Shown here piece by piece: positions 8,692-17,944 of a stretch of 64,000 bases of DNA; position 1 is the stretch's first letter, and the number at the start of each line of letters is the position of its first letter. Origin of the DNA: Peteryoungia algae (lineage in GTDB: Bacteria > Pseudomonadota > Alphaproteobacteria > Rhizobiales > Rhizobiaceae). A program made the position numbers and the translations under genes. Location: assembly GCF_030369675.1 (NCBI RefSeq), contig NZ_CP128477.1, positions 3,924,501 to 3,988,500 of the forward strand, in the 5' to 3' direction. A model generated the notes under the pieces. It was not told the origin of the DNA. It was given only the letters and a program-made list of their open reading frames with translations, and searched no databases.

Positions 8692-9570
8692 TCAGGCTGC
8701 CTTGCTTTCACCGCCGCCGCCCGGGTTCATCATTTCCTGCTCGACGGCGTCGATCGAGGGACGCTCGTAGGAGGAAATGGTCTTGCGGCCGTATTCGAGT
8801 GCAACCTGCGGGACCGAACCGTTCATATAGGCGAGAAGCGTCTGCTTCACGATGATGTAGAGCCGGTGCTGCTTGGTGCGAACCATCTTGATCTGCGAGA
8901 TGATCGGGTTGCACAGGCAGTAGGACAGGAAGATGCCAAGCATGGTGCCGACGAGTGCGGCGCCGATCAGGCCGCCGAGAACTTCAGGCGATTCGTTGAT
9001 CTTGCTCATGGCCTTGATGACGCCGAGAACCGCCGCGACGATACCGATCGCCGGGAAGCTGTCGCCCATGGCGGTCATGGCATGGTAGGGCTTCATCTTG
9101 TCATAATGGATGGTCTCGATTTCCTCGTCCATCAGCGCCTCGATCTCATGGCTGCGGGCATTGCCGATGATGATCAGACGGACATAGTCACAGATGAACG
9201 CGGTGAGCTCCTTGTTCTTCAGGAGGTTCGGAGCCGCCGTGAAGATCGAGGATTCATCCGGATTGTCGATATGCGCTTCGATTTCATTGCGCGACTTGGT
9301 GCGAAGGTCCCGCATGAGAGAGTAGAGGACACCGAGCACGTCGAGATAGTCGCGCTCCTTGGGAACCGTCTGCTTGAAGGCTTCGCCCATCGCCTTTCCG
9401 GTGTCTTTGATCACCTTCATCGGATTGGCCATGATGAAGCCGCCGATCCCGGCGCCGCCGATGATGACGAGCTCGAACGGCTGGATGAGAACATCCAGAT
9501 GGCCGCCCATGGCCATGAAGCCGCCGAGAACGCAGCCCAGTGTTATGATGAAACCGATGATTAAGTTCAT
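8692..9570 (-). CDS. motA: Flagellar motor stator protein MotA
   Basis: 292 residues. MotA forms, with MotB, the proton-conducting stator. Four membrane helices are visible (about residues 3-25, 31-50, 170-190 and 200-222), with the large cytoplasmic loop between the second and third carrying the [19 protein letters not shown] segment that contacts FliG. The motif [10 protein letters not shown] in the third helix is typical of the family. It is the first gene of the leftward motA-fliM-fliN-fliG operon and has its own promoter element at 9608-9629. Its partner motB lies 15 kb away, as in other rhizobia. Confidence 0.96.
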   Translation of the reverse strand: MNLIIGFIITLGCVLGGFMAMGGHLDVLIQPFELVIIGGAGIGGFIMANPMKVIKDTGKAMGEAFKQTVPKERDYLDVLGVLYSLMRDLRTKSRNEIEAHIDNPDESSIFTAAPNLLKNKELTAFICDYVRLIIIGNARSHEIEALMDEEIETIHYDKMKPYHAMTAMGDSFPAIGIVAAVLGVIKAMSKINESPEVLGGLIGAALVGTMLGIFLSYCLCNPIISQIKMVRTKQHRLYIIVKQTLLAYMNGSVPQVALEYGRKTISSYERPSIDAVEQEMMNPGGGGESKAA

Positions 9571-9607
9571 TTTGCCCGCACCCGAACGTTACTCTTCACC
9601 GTAAGCG

Positions 9608-9629
9608 ATAGAGCGCCTGCCTTGCGTGA
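9608..9629 (-). promoter_or_regulatory. Shared flagellar promoter element upstream of motA
   Basis: On the minus strand TCACGCAAG (9621-9629), ten bases and TAT (9608-9610) lie about 38 bases ahead of the motA start. This copy matches the flgE copy exactly in the nine-base box. It supports one promoter for the motA-fliM-fliN-fliG operon. Confidence 0.6.
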
Positions 9630-9795
9630 GGCTGAACCTCGGAGCCAGATTCGACCCCGCATCTTCCCCCGGACGCGCAAGCGATCTCCCGACAGTTTCG
9701 CGCAAGCCTTTTGCCGCAAGAAGAGTGGATAGAGCGTAGGCTACCTGCGTTAAATCATGACTTGCTGATATTCTTCACCCCACGGAGGCAAAACG

Positions 9796-10530
9796 GTGCA
9801 ATCCGGAATTTACGTGTCCCTGTCGTCGCAGATGGCTCTCGAGCGCCGTCTAACAACGGTCGCCGACAACATGGCCAATGTGAACACGGTTGGTTTTCGC
9901 TCGACTGATGTGAAATTCGACGAGATGTTGAGCCGGACCGGCAACGACATCAATGCCAAGGTGGCCTTCGTCAGCCAGGGCAATGACTATCTGTCCACCA
10001 AGACCGGTGAACTGATGGAAACAGGCAACGTCCTCGACTTCGCGATCAAGGGTGATGCCTGGTTTTCGATCGACACCCCGGTCGGCCAGGTCCTGACGCG
10101 TGACGGCCGTTTCACGATGACCGACACTGGTGCACTCGTTTCGACCCGAGGTTATCCGGTACTCGACGCCGGCGGCGCACCGATCCAGCTCAATCGAGCC
10201 GGCGGCCCCCCGGAAGTTGGCGCAAGCGGACAGATCATGCAGGACGGTCGTGTGGTCGCCACCCTCGGCGTGTTCACGGCAGACGTGCGCAACGGCTTTC
10301 TCCGCTTCGAAAACAGCGGCGTGACGACGACCGACAACCCCCAGCCGGTCGTCGACAACCCGGAAATCTCGATTCTTCAGGGCTATGTCGAGAACTCGAA
10401 TGTGAACGGCATCGGCGAGATGACCCAGCTCATTCAGATCAATCGCGCCTTCGAGGCTATCAGCGCACTGATCAGCTCGAGCGAAAGCACAATGAGCGAG
10501 GCGATCAAGGTCCTCGGCGGCAGCAACTGA
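9796..10530 (+). CDS. flgF: Flagellar basal-body rod protein FlgF
   Basis: 244 residues, beginning at a GTG with GGAGG eight bases upstream. FlgF is a proximal rod protein. The N-terminal rod motif (SGIYVSLSSQMALERRL, then ANNMANVNTVGF-like residues at 20-40) and the C-terminal GYVENSNVN...INRAFEAIS segment are family marks. It heads an operon with fliI and a small conserved gene. The divergent motA operon starts 225 bases away. Two imperfect copies of the flagellar promoter element (TCGCGCAAG at 9698-9706, and CGCAAG with nine bases before TAG at 9715-9732) precede it. Confidence 0.95.
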   Translation: MQSGIYVSLSSQMALERRLTTVADNMANVNTVGFRSTDVKFDEMLSRTGNDINAKVAFVSQGNDYLSTKTGELMETGNVLDFAIKGDAWFSIDTPVGQVLTRDGRFTMTDTGALVSTRGYPVLDAGGAPIQLNRAGGPPEVGASGQIMQDGRVVATLGVFTADVRNGFLRFENSGVTTTDNPQPVVDNPEISILQGYVENSNVNGIGEMTQLIQINRAFEAISALISSSESTMSEAIKVLGGSN

Positions 10531-10548
10531 CCCTGAGATCGGAACATC

Positions 10549-11940
10549 ATGACTGCGCCGACAACCGACGAATTTCAACTGTCCCAGAAGCTCGGACAAC
10601 TGGCGGCCCTGGCGCAGCGTTATTCCCGACCGGCCAATTCCGTCACCCAGGGCGGGCATGTGCGCACAATCGCAGCCGGGCACTATACGGTCACAGGCCT
10701 TTCCCGGCATGTGCGCCTCGGTGAGTTCGTCGCCCACCGGTCTTCGACCGGCATTCATCTGGGTGAGGTCGTCCGCGTCGAACCGGATGTTTGCTATGTC
10801 TGCCCCATCGAACCCGGCGAGCCGATCGGTATCCACGATGTCGTGATCCGCAAGGGCGCATTCCGCGTGGCACCAGATGACAGCTGGTGCGGACGAACGA
10901 TCAATGCTCTGGGCGATCCGATCGACAATGGACCGGCTTTGGCGCCGGGACCTGAGCGGCGGCCGATTTCCACGACCGCGCCACCATCTATGACGCGCAG
11001 CCGCGTCGAGACCGGCTTCAAGACAGGCGTTCGCGCCATCGACATCTTCTCGCCCCTTTGCCTCGGCCAGCGCCTCGGCATTTTTGCGGGTTCCGGCGTC
11101 GGCAAGTCCACGCTTCTCTCTATGCTCGCCCGTGCCGATGCCTTCGACAAGGTCGTCATCGCTCTCGTTGGCGAACGCGGCCGTGAAGTGCGCGAATTCA
11201 TCGAGGATACGCTCGGCGACAACATGGCCAAATCGATCGCCGTGGTCGCCACGAGCGATGAGAGCCCGATGCTGCGCAAGATGGCGCCGCTCACTGCAAT
11301 CACCATCGCCGAGCATTTCCGCGACAAGGGCCAGAACGTGCTCTTTATCGTCGACAGCGTCACGCGTTTTGCCCATGCGATCCGCGAAGTCGCGACGGCA
11401 GCCGGCGAGCCGCCGATTGCCCGTGGTTATCCGGCCTCCGTCTTCACCGAGCTGCCGCGCCTGCTTGAGCGCGCCGGACCGGGCGCCGAAGGTGCAGGCA
11501 CGATTACGGCCATCATTTCCATCCTGGTCGATGGCGACAATCACAACGATCCGATCGCTGACTCGACACGCGGCATTCTCGACGGGCACATCGTCCTTGA
11601 TCGCGCGCTGGCCGACGAAGGCCGCTACCCGCCGATCAATCCCTTGACCTCGATTTCCCGTCTCGCCCGCAAGGCCTGGACGTCGGAACAGGAGAAACTG
11701 GTATCGCGCCTCAAGGCGCTGATCCACCGTTTCGAAGAAACCCGCGACCTCCGCCTCATCGGCGGCTACCGAAACGGCTCCGATCCCGATCTCGACATGG
11801 CGATCAAGCAGGTGCCGGTCATCTACGACATTCTGAAGCAGACACCCGGCGAAAAGCCGGCGCTCGATGCCTATGCCGATCTGGCCAACGCCCTCAAGGC
11901 GGCCGCAAGTGGCGGGCAGGGTATGAGACAAAGGGGCTGA
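10549..11940 (+). CDS. fliI: Flagellum-specific export ATPase FliI
   Basis: 463 residues. FliI is the hexameric ATPase of the flagellar type III export apparatus, related to the F1 beta subunit. The Walker A motif GSGVGKST is at about 181-188, Walker B (VLFIVD) at about 264-269, and the glutamate of GERGREV near 209. The N-terminal domain near residues 30-100 is the beta barrel used for ring assembly. It follows flgF by 18 bases. FliH, its usual regulator, is not annotated nearby but a likely candidate is encoded at 23985-24632. Confidence 0.97.
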   Translation: MTAPTTDEFQLSQKLGQLAALAQRYSRPANSVTQGGHVRTIAAGHYTVTGLSRHVRLGEFVAHRSSTGIHLGEVVRVEPDVCYVCPIEPGEPIGIHDVVIRKGAFRVAPDDSWCGRTINALGDPIDNGPALAPGPERRPISTTAPPSMTRSRVETGFKTGVRAIDIFSPLCLGQRLGIFAGSGVGKSTLLSMLARADAFDKVVIALVGERGREVREFIEDTLGDNMAKSIAVVATSDESPMLRKMAPLTAITIAEHFRDKGQNVLFIVDSVTRFAHAIREVATAAGEPPIARGYPASVFTELPRLLERAGPGAEGAGTITAIISILVDGDNHNDPIADSTRGILDGHIVLDRALADEGRYPPINPLTSISRLARKAWTSEQEKLVSRLKALIHRFEETRDLRLIGGYRNGSDPDLDMAIKQVPVIYDILKQTPGEKPALDAYADLANALKAAASGGQGMRQRG

Positions 11941-11942
11941 CC

Positions 11943-12515
11943 ATGACCGATTTCGATGCTGACGAGCCCGTGGCGCCGATCCGGCCGGCTTTTGCCCGTC
12001 GGCGCATCCCAACCATCGACCGGGTGCTGGCCGTGACCGGCATCGCGCTCGCTTGTGGCGCTGCCTTCTTCCCCTGGTATGTCTTCTTCAATGAAGAAAA
12101 GTTCGGGGTTCGGGTTGCCGACTGGGAGCGGACCCGCGACCTGCCCGAAGGTCCGGGCCGCAATGTGTTCAGCGTCTCGCCCCTTGCGCTCGTCGACCGT
12201 GACGACGAAGACGGTGAAGCCAAATCCGAGGTCGAGACCCAGGTTGACCAGATCGTCACCGCCACCGTGCCGACCCTGGGCCGAGAAGAGCCGGTGGGTC
12301 TCGATGCCGGAGCATCCCAGCCCTTTCCGGGCAAGAGCGGGTTCCGCCTGCTGCATGTCGCGAACGGCCGCGCACTGATCGAGGACAAGGCCGGCATGTA
12401 TCTCGTCCGCGTCGGCTCCATCCTGCCGGACAACAGTCGTGTCGCGACCCTCGAACAGCGCGACGGCAAGTGGGTCATCGTCACCTCCGCCGGCGAGGTC
12501 GTGCAAAACAATTGA
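11943..12515 (+). CDS. Conserved membrane protein of the flagellar cluster, function unknown
   Basis: 190 residues, starting 2 bases after the fliI stop, so clearly in the same operon. One membrane helix lies at about residues 26-48 (RVLAVTGIALACGAAFFPWYVF) after a basic cytoplasmic N-terminus. The rest would be periplasmic: an acidic linker to about 125, then a compact beta-rich domain (FRLLHVANGRALIEDK, MYLVRVGSILPD, WVIVTSAGEVV) that recalls the small domains of PilP/GspC-type secretion proteins. That resemblance is by eye only. Position matches the unnamed gene between fliI and flgB in Sinorhizobium. A role in assembly is inferred from position. Confidence 0.75.
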   Translation: MTDFDADEPVAPIRPAFARRRIPTIDRVLAVTGIALACGAAFFPWYVFFNEEKFGVRVADWERTRDLPEGPGRNVFSVSPLALVDRDDEDGEAKSEVETQVDQIVTATVPTLGREEPVGLDAGASQPFPGKSGFRLLHVANGRALIEDKAGMYLVRVGSILPDNSRVATLEQRDGKWVIVTSAGEVVQNN

Positions 12516-12537
12516 AGAAGTGTGGGGCGGGCAAGTC

Positions 12538-12559
12538 CCACGCAAGATTAGTGCCCTAG
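12538..12559 (+). promoter_or_regulatory. Shared flagellar promoter element upstream of flgB
   Basis: CCACGCAAG, ten bases and TAG lie 32 bases ahead of the flgB start. The element gives the ten-gene flgB-fliP run its own promoter although it follows the flgF-fliI operon by only 75 bases. Confidence 0.6.
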
Positions 12560-12590
12560 GCTCCGATCAGTAATAGACGGAGTGATGTGA

Positions 12591-12986
12591 ATGAATCCCA
12601 TCCAGTTGTTCGAGCTGGCCTCCCGACAGGCGGAATGGCTTTCGGTACGCCAGCAGGTCGTGGCGACCAACATCGCCAATGTCAACACGCCGAAATTCGC
12701 GGCCAAGGATATCACGCCCTTCAGCGCGGTTCTGGACAAGACCGGCATGGTGCAGGGCATGGCCGTGACTCAGCCGGGCCACATGGCATCCAACGATTTC
12801 TCCAGCCGCAACATCGCCGTCGAGGACGAGGATCTCAACAACGAGATCGGGATCCAGGAATCCGGCAACACCGTCGCATTGTCGGACGAGTTGAGAAAAA
12901 CGGGCGAAATCAAGCGCAACCATGAACTCAACACTTCGCTGATGTCCTCCTTCCATCGCATGATGCTAATGACGGTGAAACGCTGA
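12591..12986 (+). CDS. flgB: Flagellar basal-body rod protein FlgB
   Basis: 131 residues. FlgB is the most membrane-proximal rod subunit. The N-terminal rod motif is present ([26 protein letters not shown], residues 7-32) and the C-terminus carries the paired helix [19 protein letters not shown]. It is the first gene of the flgB-flgC-fliE-flgG-flgA-flgI-motE-flgH-fliL-fliP run; its stop overlaps the flgC start by one base. The promoter element at 12538 precedes it. Confidence 0.95.
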   Translation: MNPIQLFELASRQAEWLSVRQQVVATNIANVNTPKFAAKDITPFSAVLDKTGMVQGMAVTQPGHMASNDFSSRNIAVEDEDLNNEIGIQESGNTVALSDELRKTGEIKRNHELNTSLMSSFHRMMLMTVKR

Positions 12987-13408
12987 TGACTGATCCATTG
13001 CTGGCAAGTCTGAAGGTTGCGGGAAGCGGGCTCGAGGCCCAGTCGACACGCCTTCGTATCGTCTCGGAAAACATTGCGAACGCCCGCACGACCGGCGACA
13101 CGCCTGGTGCCGATCCCTATCGCCGCAAGACGATCACCTTCGGGGCAGAGCTTGACCGCGCGAGCGGCGCCCAGACTGTCGAGGTCAAGAAACTCGGCGT
13201 CGACTTCGCTGACTTCATCGAGGAATACGACCCGGGCAACCCGGCTGCGGACGAGCGCGGCATCGTCAAGATGCCGAACGTCAACATCCTCATCGAGATG
13301 GCTGACATGCGCGAATCCAACCGCTCCTATGAAGCGAATCTGCAGACCATCAAGCAGACACGCGACATGATTTCCCAGACCATAGCGCTGCTGAAGGCCT
13401 CACAATGA
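12986..13408 (+). CDS. flgC: Flagellar basal-body rod protein FlgC
   Basis: 140 residues, overlapping flgB by one base and fliE by four. FlgC is a proximal rod subunit. Residues 5-30 hold the rod motif ([25 protein letters not shown]) and the C-terminus holds [19 protein letters not shown], both strongly conserved in the family. Length is normal. The tight overlaps imply coupled translation, as expected for subunits needed in fixed amounts. Confidence 0.95.
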   Translation: MTDPLLASLKVAGSGLEAQSTRLRIVSENIANARTTGDTPGADPYRRKTITFGAELDRASGAQTVEVKKLGVDFADFIEEYDPGNPAADERGIVKMPNVNILIEMADMRESNRSYEANLQTIKQTRDMISQTIALLKASQ

Positions 13409-13743
13409 TCGAATCCATCACCAAGACCAGCTCTCTTTCCGGCATGAACGGCCTGGATTCGCTTTCGAGCTCCTTTTCGACCAAGGGCCTGACCGCAGAG
13501 GGCACGACTCCCGGCACGTCCACCGGCGAGACCTTTCTGTCGGCGCTCAACAACATGGCGGCGCAGGCCGCAGGCGATCTGAAGCAGGCGGAGCAGACCT
13601 CGTTCGACGGCCTGATGGGCAAGGCGAACACTCGCGAAGTGGTCGATGCCGTCATGCAGGCTGAACAGTCACTCCAGACGGCAATCGCTTTCCGCGACAA
13701 GCTCGTCAACGCCTATCTCGACATCACGAAAATGCAGATCTAG
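13405..13743 (+). CDS. fliE: Flagellar MS-ring/rod junction protein FliE
   Basis: 112 residues. FliE joins the MS ring to the rod and is the first rod-type export substrate. The C-terminal half shows the family pattern ([32 protein letters not shown]); the N-terminal half is Ser/Thr/Gly-rich and probably flexible. Its ATG overlaps the flgC stop (ATGA) and flgG begins 15 bases after its stop. Confidence 0.93.
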   Translation: MIESITKTSSLSGMNGLDSLSSSFSTKGLTAEGTTPGTSTGETFLSALNNMAAQAAGDLKQAEQTSFDGLMGKANTREVVDAVMQAEQSLQTAIAFRDKLVNAYLDITKMQI

Positions 13744-13758
13744 CAGGGGTACCAAACT

Positions 13759-14547
13759 ATGAGAGCGCTCGCCATCGCAGCCACGGGTATGGACGCCCAG
13801 CAGACCAACCTCGAAGTCATCGCGAACAATATCGCCAACATCAACACGACCGGCTTCAAGCGGGCGCGTGCTGAGTTCTCCGACCTTCTCTATCAGACGG
13901 AGCGCGCCCAGGGCGTGCCGAACCGCGCCAATCAGGCCATCGTGCCGGAAGGTGCCAATATCGGCCTCGGTGTCCAGACGGCCGCTGTCCGCAACATCCA
14001 TACCCAGGGCCAGCTGACCCAGACCGGCAACGAACTCGATCTCTCCCTGATCGGTCGCGGCTGGTTCCAGATCGAAAGCCCGGATGGCGCGACCCTCTAC
14101 AGCCGCTCGGGTGCCTTCAACATGAATGCGGAAGGCCAGCTCGTCACCATCGACGGCTACCTCGTCACGCCGCAGATCACCATCCCGCAGGATGCGAGCG
14201 AAGTCGTCATCAGCCGTACCGGTCAGGTACAGGCCCGCATCGGCAACGATGCGGACTACACCGACCTTGGGCAGCTGACGATCGCTAACTTCGTCAACGA
14301 AGCCGGCCTGAAGCCGCTCGGTGACAACCTCTTTGCCGAGACCGCCGCTTCGGGTGCCGCCATTGTCGGCGCGCCGGAAGATCCGGGCTTCGGCTACATC
14401 AAGCAGTCCTATCTGGAAGCCTCGAACGTCGATTCGGTGAAGGAGATCACGGACATGATCTCCGCTCAGCGCGCCTACGAGATGAATTCCAAGGTCATCA
14501 CCACTGCCGACGAGATGGCTCAGATCGTCAGCAAGAACCTCAAGTAA
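13759..14547 (+). CDS. flgG: Flagellar distal rod protein FlgG
   Basis: 262 residues, the standard length for FlgG. FlgG builds the distal rod, which runs through the P and L rings. The N-terminal motif [38 protein letters not shown] region (residues 1-35) and the C-terminal [30 protein letters not shown] segment are diagnostic (given here only as location). It sits between fliE and flgA in the ring-and-rod operon. Confidence 0.96.
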   Translation: MRALAIAATGMDAQQTNLEVIANNIANINTTGFKRARAEFSDLLYQTERAQGVPNRANQAIVPEGANIGLGVQTAAVRNIHTQGQLTQTGNELDLSLIGRGWFQIESPDGATLYSRSGAFNMNAEGQLVTIDGYLVTPQITIPQDASEVVISRTGQVQARIGNDADYTDLGQLTIANFVNEAGLKPLGDNLFAETAASGAAIVGAPEDPGFGYIKQSYLEASNVDSVKEITDMISAQRAYEMNSKVITTADEMAQIVSKNLK

Positions 14548-14564
14548 GACAACTGGAGGCAAAC

Positions 14565-15041
14565 ATGAGGTTTCGCCAGAAAATCGGACATGCCCTGCGG
14601 GCGGCGGCAATCGCCGCCGCAGCCTTTGGCTTCACCGCTGGCTTTGCGTTGGCGCAAAACACGGCTGTGATCCCCAAGCAGGTGATCTATCCGGGCGAAA
14701 CCATTTCCTCCGAACAGCTCGACGTTGTTGCCGTGACCAATCCGAACCTGGCGGGCGGCTATGCCCGTGTCCGGGAGGAAGTGGTCGGCATGGTCGCAAA
14801 GCGCACCTTGCTTCCCGGGCGCACCATCCCGGTGCATGGGCTGCGGGAAGCGTTTGCGGTGAAGCGCGGCAGCAGTGTTCGCCTGACCTTTGCAATTGGC
14901 TCCATGCTCATCAGCGCGAGTGGAACGCCCCTGACCGACGCTTCCGTCGGCCAGGTCGTCAAGGTCCGTAATATCGATTCCGGTTCGATCGTCTCTGGCA
15001 CGGTCATGGCCGATGGTACCGTACAGGTGATGGCAAAATGA
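14565..15041 (+). CDS. flgA: P-ring assembly chaperone FlgA
   Basis: 158 residues with a Sec signal peptide (basic start, hydrophobic core at about 10-30, cleavage near FALA-Q). FlgA is a periplasmic chaperone for P-ring formation by FlgI. The SAF-type domain is visible in the mature part (IYPGETISSEQLDVV, then TLLPGRTIPVHGLREAF). The family is often longer (about 220 residues); this short form without the extra N-terminal domain is usual in rhizobia. Its stop overlaps the flgI start (ATGA). Confidence 0.92.
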   Translation: MRFRQKIGHALRAAAIAAAAFGFTAGFALAQNTAVIPKQVIYPGETISSEQLDVVAVTNPNLAGGYARVREEVVGMVAKRTLLPGRTIPVHGLREAFAVKRGSSVRLTFAIGSMLISASGTPLTDASVGQVVKVRNIDSGSIVSGTVMADGTVQVMAK

Positions 15042-16159
15042 GACTGAACGCACCCATGCGGATCGCATTCTGTGCGCTGGCGCTGGTCCTGGCTCCCTTC
15101 GAGCCGGCGCTCAGTGCCAATTCGCGCATCAAGGACATCGCCTCTCTCCAGTCCGGCCGCGACAATCAGCTGATCGGCTATGGCCTCGTGGTCGGCTTGC
15201 AGGGAAGTGGCGACAGCCTGCGCTCTTCACCCTTCACCGACCAGTCCATGCGCGCCATGCTGCAGAACTTGGGGATCTCGACCCAGGGCGGCCAGTCGAA
15301 TGCCAAGAACGTCGCAGCAGTCATGGTGACCGCCAATCTGCCACCCTTCGCGAGCCCTGGCAGCCGTATCGACGTGACAGTCAGTTCGCTGGGCGACGCC
15401 ACATCCTTGCGTGGCGGCACGCTTGTCATGACCTCTCTCACCGGTGCCGACGGCCAGATCTACGCCGTCGCCCAGGGCTCGGTCGTGGTCTCCGGATTCA
15501 ACGCCCAGGGTGATGCCGCCTCCGTTCAGGAGGGGATCACCACCTCGGGGCGCGTTCCGACGGGTGCGATCATCGAGCGCGAACTGCCGTCCAAATTCAA
15601 GGACAGCGTCAATCTCGTGCTGCAGCTGCGCAATGCCGATTTTACCACCTCCCTGCGCGTCGCCGACACCATCAACGCCTATGCTGCCGCAAATTACGGG
15701 GCACCAATCGCCGAAGCGCGCGACAGCCAGGAAATCGTGATCCAGAAGCCGCGTACTGCCGATCTCGCACGCCTGATGGCGGATATCGAGAATCTGGTGG
15801 TCGCAACGGATTCGCCGGCCCGCGTCGTCATCAACGAACGGACCGGCACCATCGTCATCGGTGCAGATGTCCGCGTCTCGCGCGTTGCGGTGAGCTATGG
15901 AACGCTGACTGTTCAGGTGCAGGAGACCCCGCAGGTCATCCAGCCGGAGCCATTCTCGCGCGGCGAGACGGCGATACAGCCGCAGACCGACATCGCGGTG
16001 CAAAAGGAAGGCGACAAGATCGCCATCGTCGATGGCCCTGATCTCAGAACACTCGTCAGCGGCCTCAACAGCATCGGCGTCAAGCCGGATGGCATCATTG
16101 CGATCCTGCAGGGCATCAAGTCCGCCGGTGCGCTTCAAGCGGAGCTTGTCCTGCAATGA
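15038..16159 (+). CDS. flgI: Flagellar P-ring protein FlgI
   Basis: 373 residues with an N-terminal signal peptide (hydrophobic to about residue 25, ALSA-N). FlgI forms the periplasmic P ring around the rod. The conserved opening RIKDIASLQSGRDNQLIGYGLVVGLQGSGD follows the signal peptide, and the C-terminal GLNSIGVKPDGIIAILQGIKSAGAL motif is complete. Overlaps flgA and motE by four bases each, which places FlgA, its chaperone, and MotE in the same translation unit. Confidence 0.96.
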   Translation: MRLNAPMRIAFCALALVLAPFEPALSANSRIKDIASLQSGRDNQLIGYGLVVGLQGSGDSLRSSPFTDQSMRAMLQNLGISTQGGQSNAKNVAAVMVTANLPPFASPGSRIDVTVSSLGDATSLRGGTLVMTSLTGADGQIYAVAQGSVVVSGFNAQGDAASVQEGITTSGRVPTGAIIERELPSKFKDSVNLVLQLRNADFTTSLRVADTINAYAAANYGAPIAEARDSQEIVIQKPRTADLARLMADIENLVVATDSPARVVINERTGTIVIGADVRVSRVAVSYGTLTVQVQETPQVIQPEPFSRGETAIQPQTDIAVQKEGDKIAIVDGPDLRTLVSGLNSIGVKPDGIIAILQGIKSAGALQAELVLQ

Positions 16160-16692
16160 TGAAGTCCGGCCACACCCGTTTAGTCCGCACAGCATTGCGC
16201 AACGCCGCCGTCGTGCTCGCCATAGCCACACTGCCGTCTTTCGTGCAGACGGCCGTCGGCCAGCAACAGCCGCTGGAAAGCGCCACCGAAGCCGAAATCC
16301 GCCAGTTCTGCACCGGAATCGCCGATGCCGCTCGTGACCAGCGCTATCTGTTGCAGAAGCAGGAGCTGGAAAAGCTGCAGGCGGATGTCGATAGCCGGAT
16401 CGCGATCCTCGAGCAGCGCCGCGTCGAATACGAGGACTGGCTGGGGCGCCGGAACGAATTCATGAAGCAGGCCGAAGGCCAGCTCGTCGAGATCTACAAG
16501 AAGATGGCACCGGATGCGGCCGCCCCGCAGCTGGAGGAGACGAACGTCATTCTGGCTGCCGCCATCATCATGAAGCTGCCGCCGCGTCAGTCGAGCCTGA
16601 TCCTGACCGAGATGAGCCCGGAGAAGGCGGCGAAAGTCGCCTCGATCATGTCGAGCGCCGGCGACCCCAATACTTCGAAGGACCCGTCATGA
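16156..16692 (+). CDS. motE: MotE, periplasmic chaperone of the motility protein MotC
   Basis: 178 residues with a signal peptide (hydrophobic to about residue 35, TAVGQ). The mature protein has a long coiled coil (LLQKQELEKLQADVDSRI and onwards, about residues 62-105) and a C-terminal MotE domain (LEETNVILAAAIIMKLPPRQSSLILTEM). In S. meliloti MotE stabilises periplasmic MotC, which is encoded here at 25988. The domain is also found in the MgtE N-terminal-like superfamily. Placed between flgI and flgH by ATGA overlaps on both sides. Confidence 0.9.
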   Translation: MMKSGHTRLVRTALRNAAVVLAIATLPSFVQTAVGQQQPLESATEAEIRQFCTGIADAARDQRYLLQKQELEKLQADVDSRIAILEQRRVEYEDWLGRRNEFMKQAEGQLVEIYKKMAPDAAAPQLEETNVILAAAIIMKLPPRQSSLILTEMSPEKAAKVASIMSSAGDPNTSKDPS

Positions 16693-17408
16693 TGAAGCGT
16701 TACCCGGCTCTGCTGGCCGTTCTCCTGCTCTCTGGTTGCCAGAGCCAGACCGTAAAGGAAATCGGCAACGCGCCTTCCATGAGCCCGATCGGGTCCGGTC
16801 TGCGCTACAGCCAGACGCCGCAGATGGCCATGTATCCGAAGCAGCAGGCCCAGACAGCCAGCGGCTATTCGCTTTGGAGCGACAGCCAGTCCGCGCTGTT
16901 CAAGGATGCCCGCGCCCTCAACGTCGGGGATATTCTCACGGTCAATATCGAGATCAACGACCGGGCCTCCTTCAGCAACGAGACCGATCGCAGCCGCGAC
17001 AACAACACCGGACTTACCTGGGGCGCGAACATCACGAACTTCCTCGGTTTCTCGACCGACACAGGAACGACCGGTGACCTCTCCACCGATTCGACCACCA
17101 GTTCGTCAGGCAAGGGCTCGACCGAGCGTTCGGAAAAGCTGAACCTGCTCGTGGCCGCCGTCGTGACCGGTGTGCTCGAAAATGGCAATCTGCTGATCAG
17201 CGGTTCCCAGGAAGTGCGCGTCAACCACGAACTGCGCATCCTCAACGTCGCCGGTATCGTCCGTCCGCAGGATGTCGACGCCGAGAACGAGATCTCCTAT
17301 GATCGCATCGCCGAAGCGCGCATCTCCTATGGTGGCCGTGGCCGTCTGACCGAGGTGCAGCAGCCGCCGATCGGCCAGCAGGTCGTCGACATCTACTCAC
17401 CCTTCTGA
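16689..17408 (+). CDS. flgH: Flagellar L-ring lipoprotein FlgH
   Basis: 239 residues. FlgH forms the outer-membrane L ring. The N-terminus is a lipoprotein signal peptide with lipobox LLSG-C, the lipidated cysteine being residue 17. The mature part shows SLWSDSQSALFKDARALNVGDILTVNI (about 58-85) and the C-terminal VDAENEISYDRIAEARISYGGRG, both family signatures. Two adjacent ATGs exist; the first overlaps motE. Confidence 0.96.
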   Translation: MMKRYPALLAVLLLSGCQSQTVKEIGNAPSMSPIGSGLRYSQTPQMAMYPKQQAQTASGYSLWSDSQSALFKDARALNVGDILTVNIEINDRASFSNETDRSRDNNTGLTWGANITNFLGFSTDTGTTGDLSTDSTTSSSGKGSTERSEKLNLLVAAVVTGVLENGNLLISGSQEVRVNHELRILNVAGIVRPQDVDAENEISYDRIAEARISYGGRGRLTEVQQPPIGQQVVDIYSPF

Positions 17409-17428
17409 CCGGGCCCGGGGGTAAGCAA

Positions 17429-17944
17429 ATGGAAGATCCTCAGGAAGGCGAAGGCAAGAAGAAGTCCGGGCTGATGGCACTTGTCATCCCTCTCGTCGTA
17501 CTGACTGCGGTCGGTGGCGGTGGCGGCTGGGTCATCGGCAACATGCTGGCCCCCCAGGTGAAGCAGGCCGATGAAGCGGCAAAGGCCGCCGCAGCGGCGG
17601 CTGGCGAACAAGGCGAGGCGAAAAAGGACGAGGAGGGGCTTCCGCCGATCTCCACGGAGGCCAACGGCGTGGTCGCGCTCGAGCCGATCACCACCAACCT
17701 TGCCTACCCCTCGGAAAACTGGATTCGTCTTGAGGTCGCGCTGATGTTCAACGGCGCGCCGGACGTCAAGATCGCCGAGGACGTGCATCAGGACATCATG
17801 GCTTACCTGCGCACAGTGTCGCTGCAGCAGGTCGAAGGTCCACGAGGCTTTCAATATCTCAAGGATGACGTTCAGGAGCGAGTTGACCTGCGCTCCGAAG
17901 GCCGCGTATCCAAGGTGATGTTCAGAACGCTCGTGATCGAATGA
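17429..17944 (+). CDS. fliL: Flagellar basal-body-associated protein FliL
   Basis: 171 residues: a short basic cytoplasmic start, one membrane helix at about residues 12-34, an Ala/Lys/Glu-rich linker, then the periplasmic FliL domain (about 75-171). FliL surrounds stator units and supports torque. It overlaps the fliP start by four bases. A second protein with the same layout and a similar C-terminal pattern is encoded at 39973-40512. Confidence 0.93.
   Translation: MEDPQEGEGKKKSGLMALVIPLVVLTAVGGGGGWVIGNMLAPQVKQADEAAKAAAAAAGEQGEAKKDEEGLPPISTEANGVVALEPITTNLAYPSENWIRLEVALMFNGAPDVKIAEDVHQDIMAYLRTVSLQQVEGPRGFQYLKDDVQERVDLRSEGRVSKVMFRTLVIE

Noticed and set aside
9850..12012. A 720-codon open frame antisense to flgF, fliI and the next gene
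   Set aside because: It mirrors well-supported genes in high-GC sequence, has no recognisable domain and no ribosome site, so it is a shadow frame.
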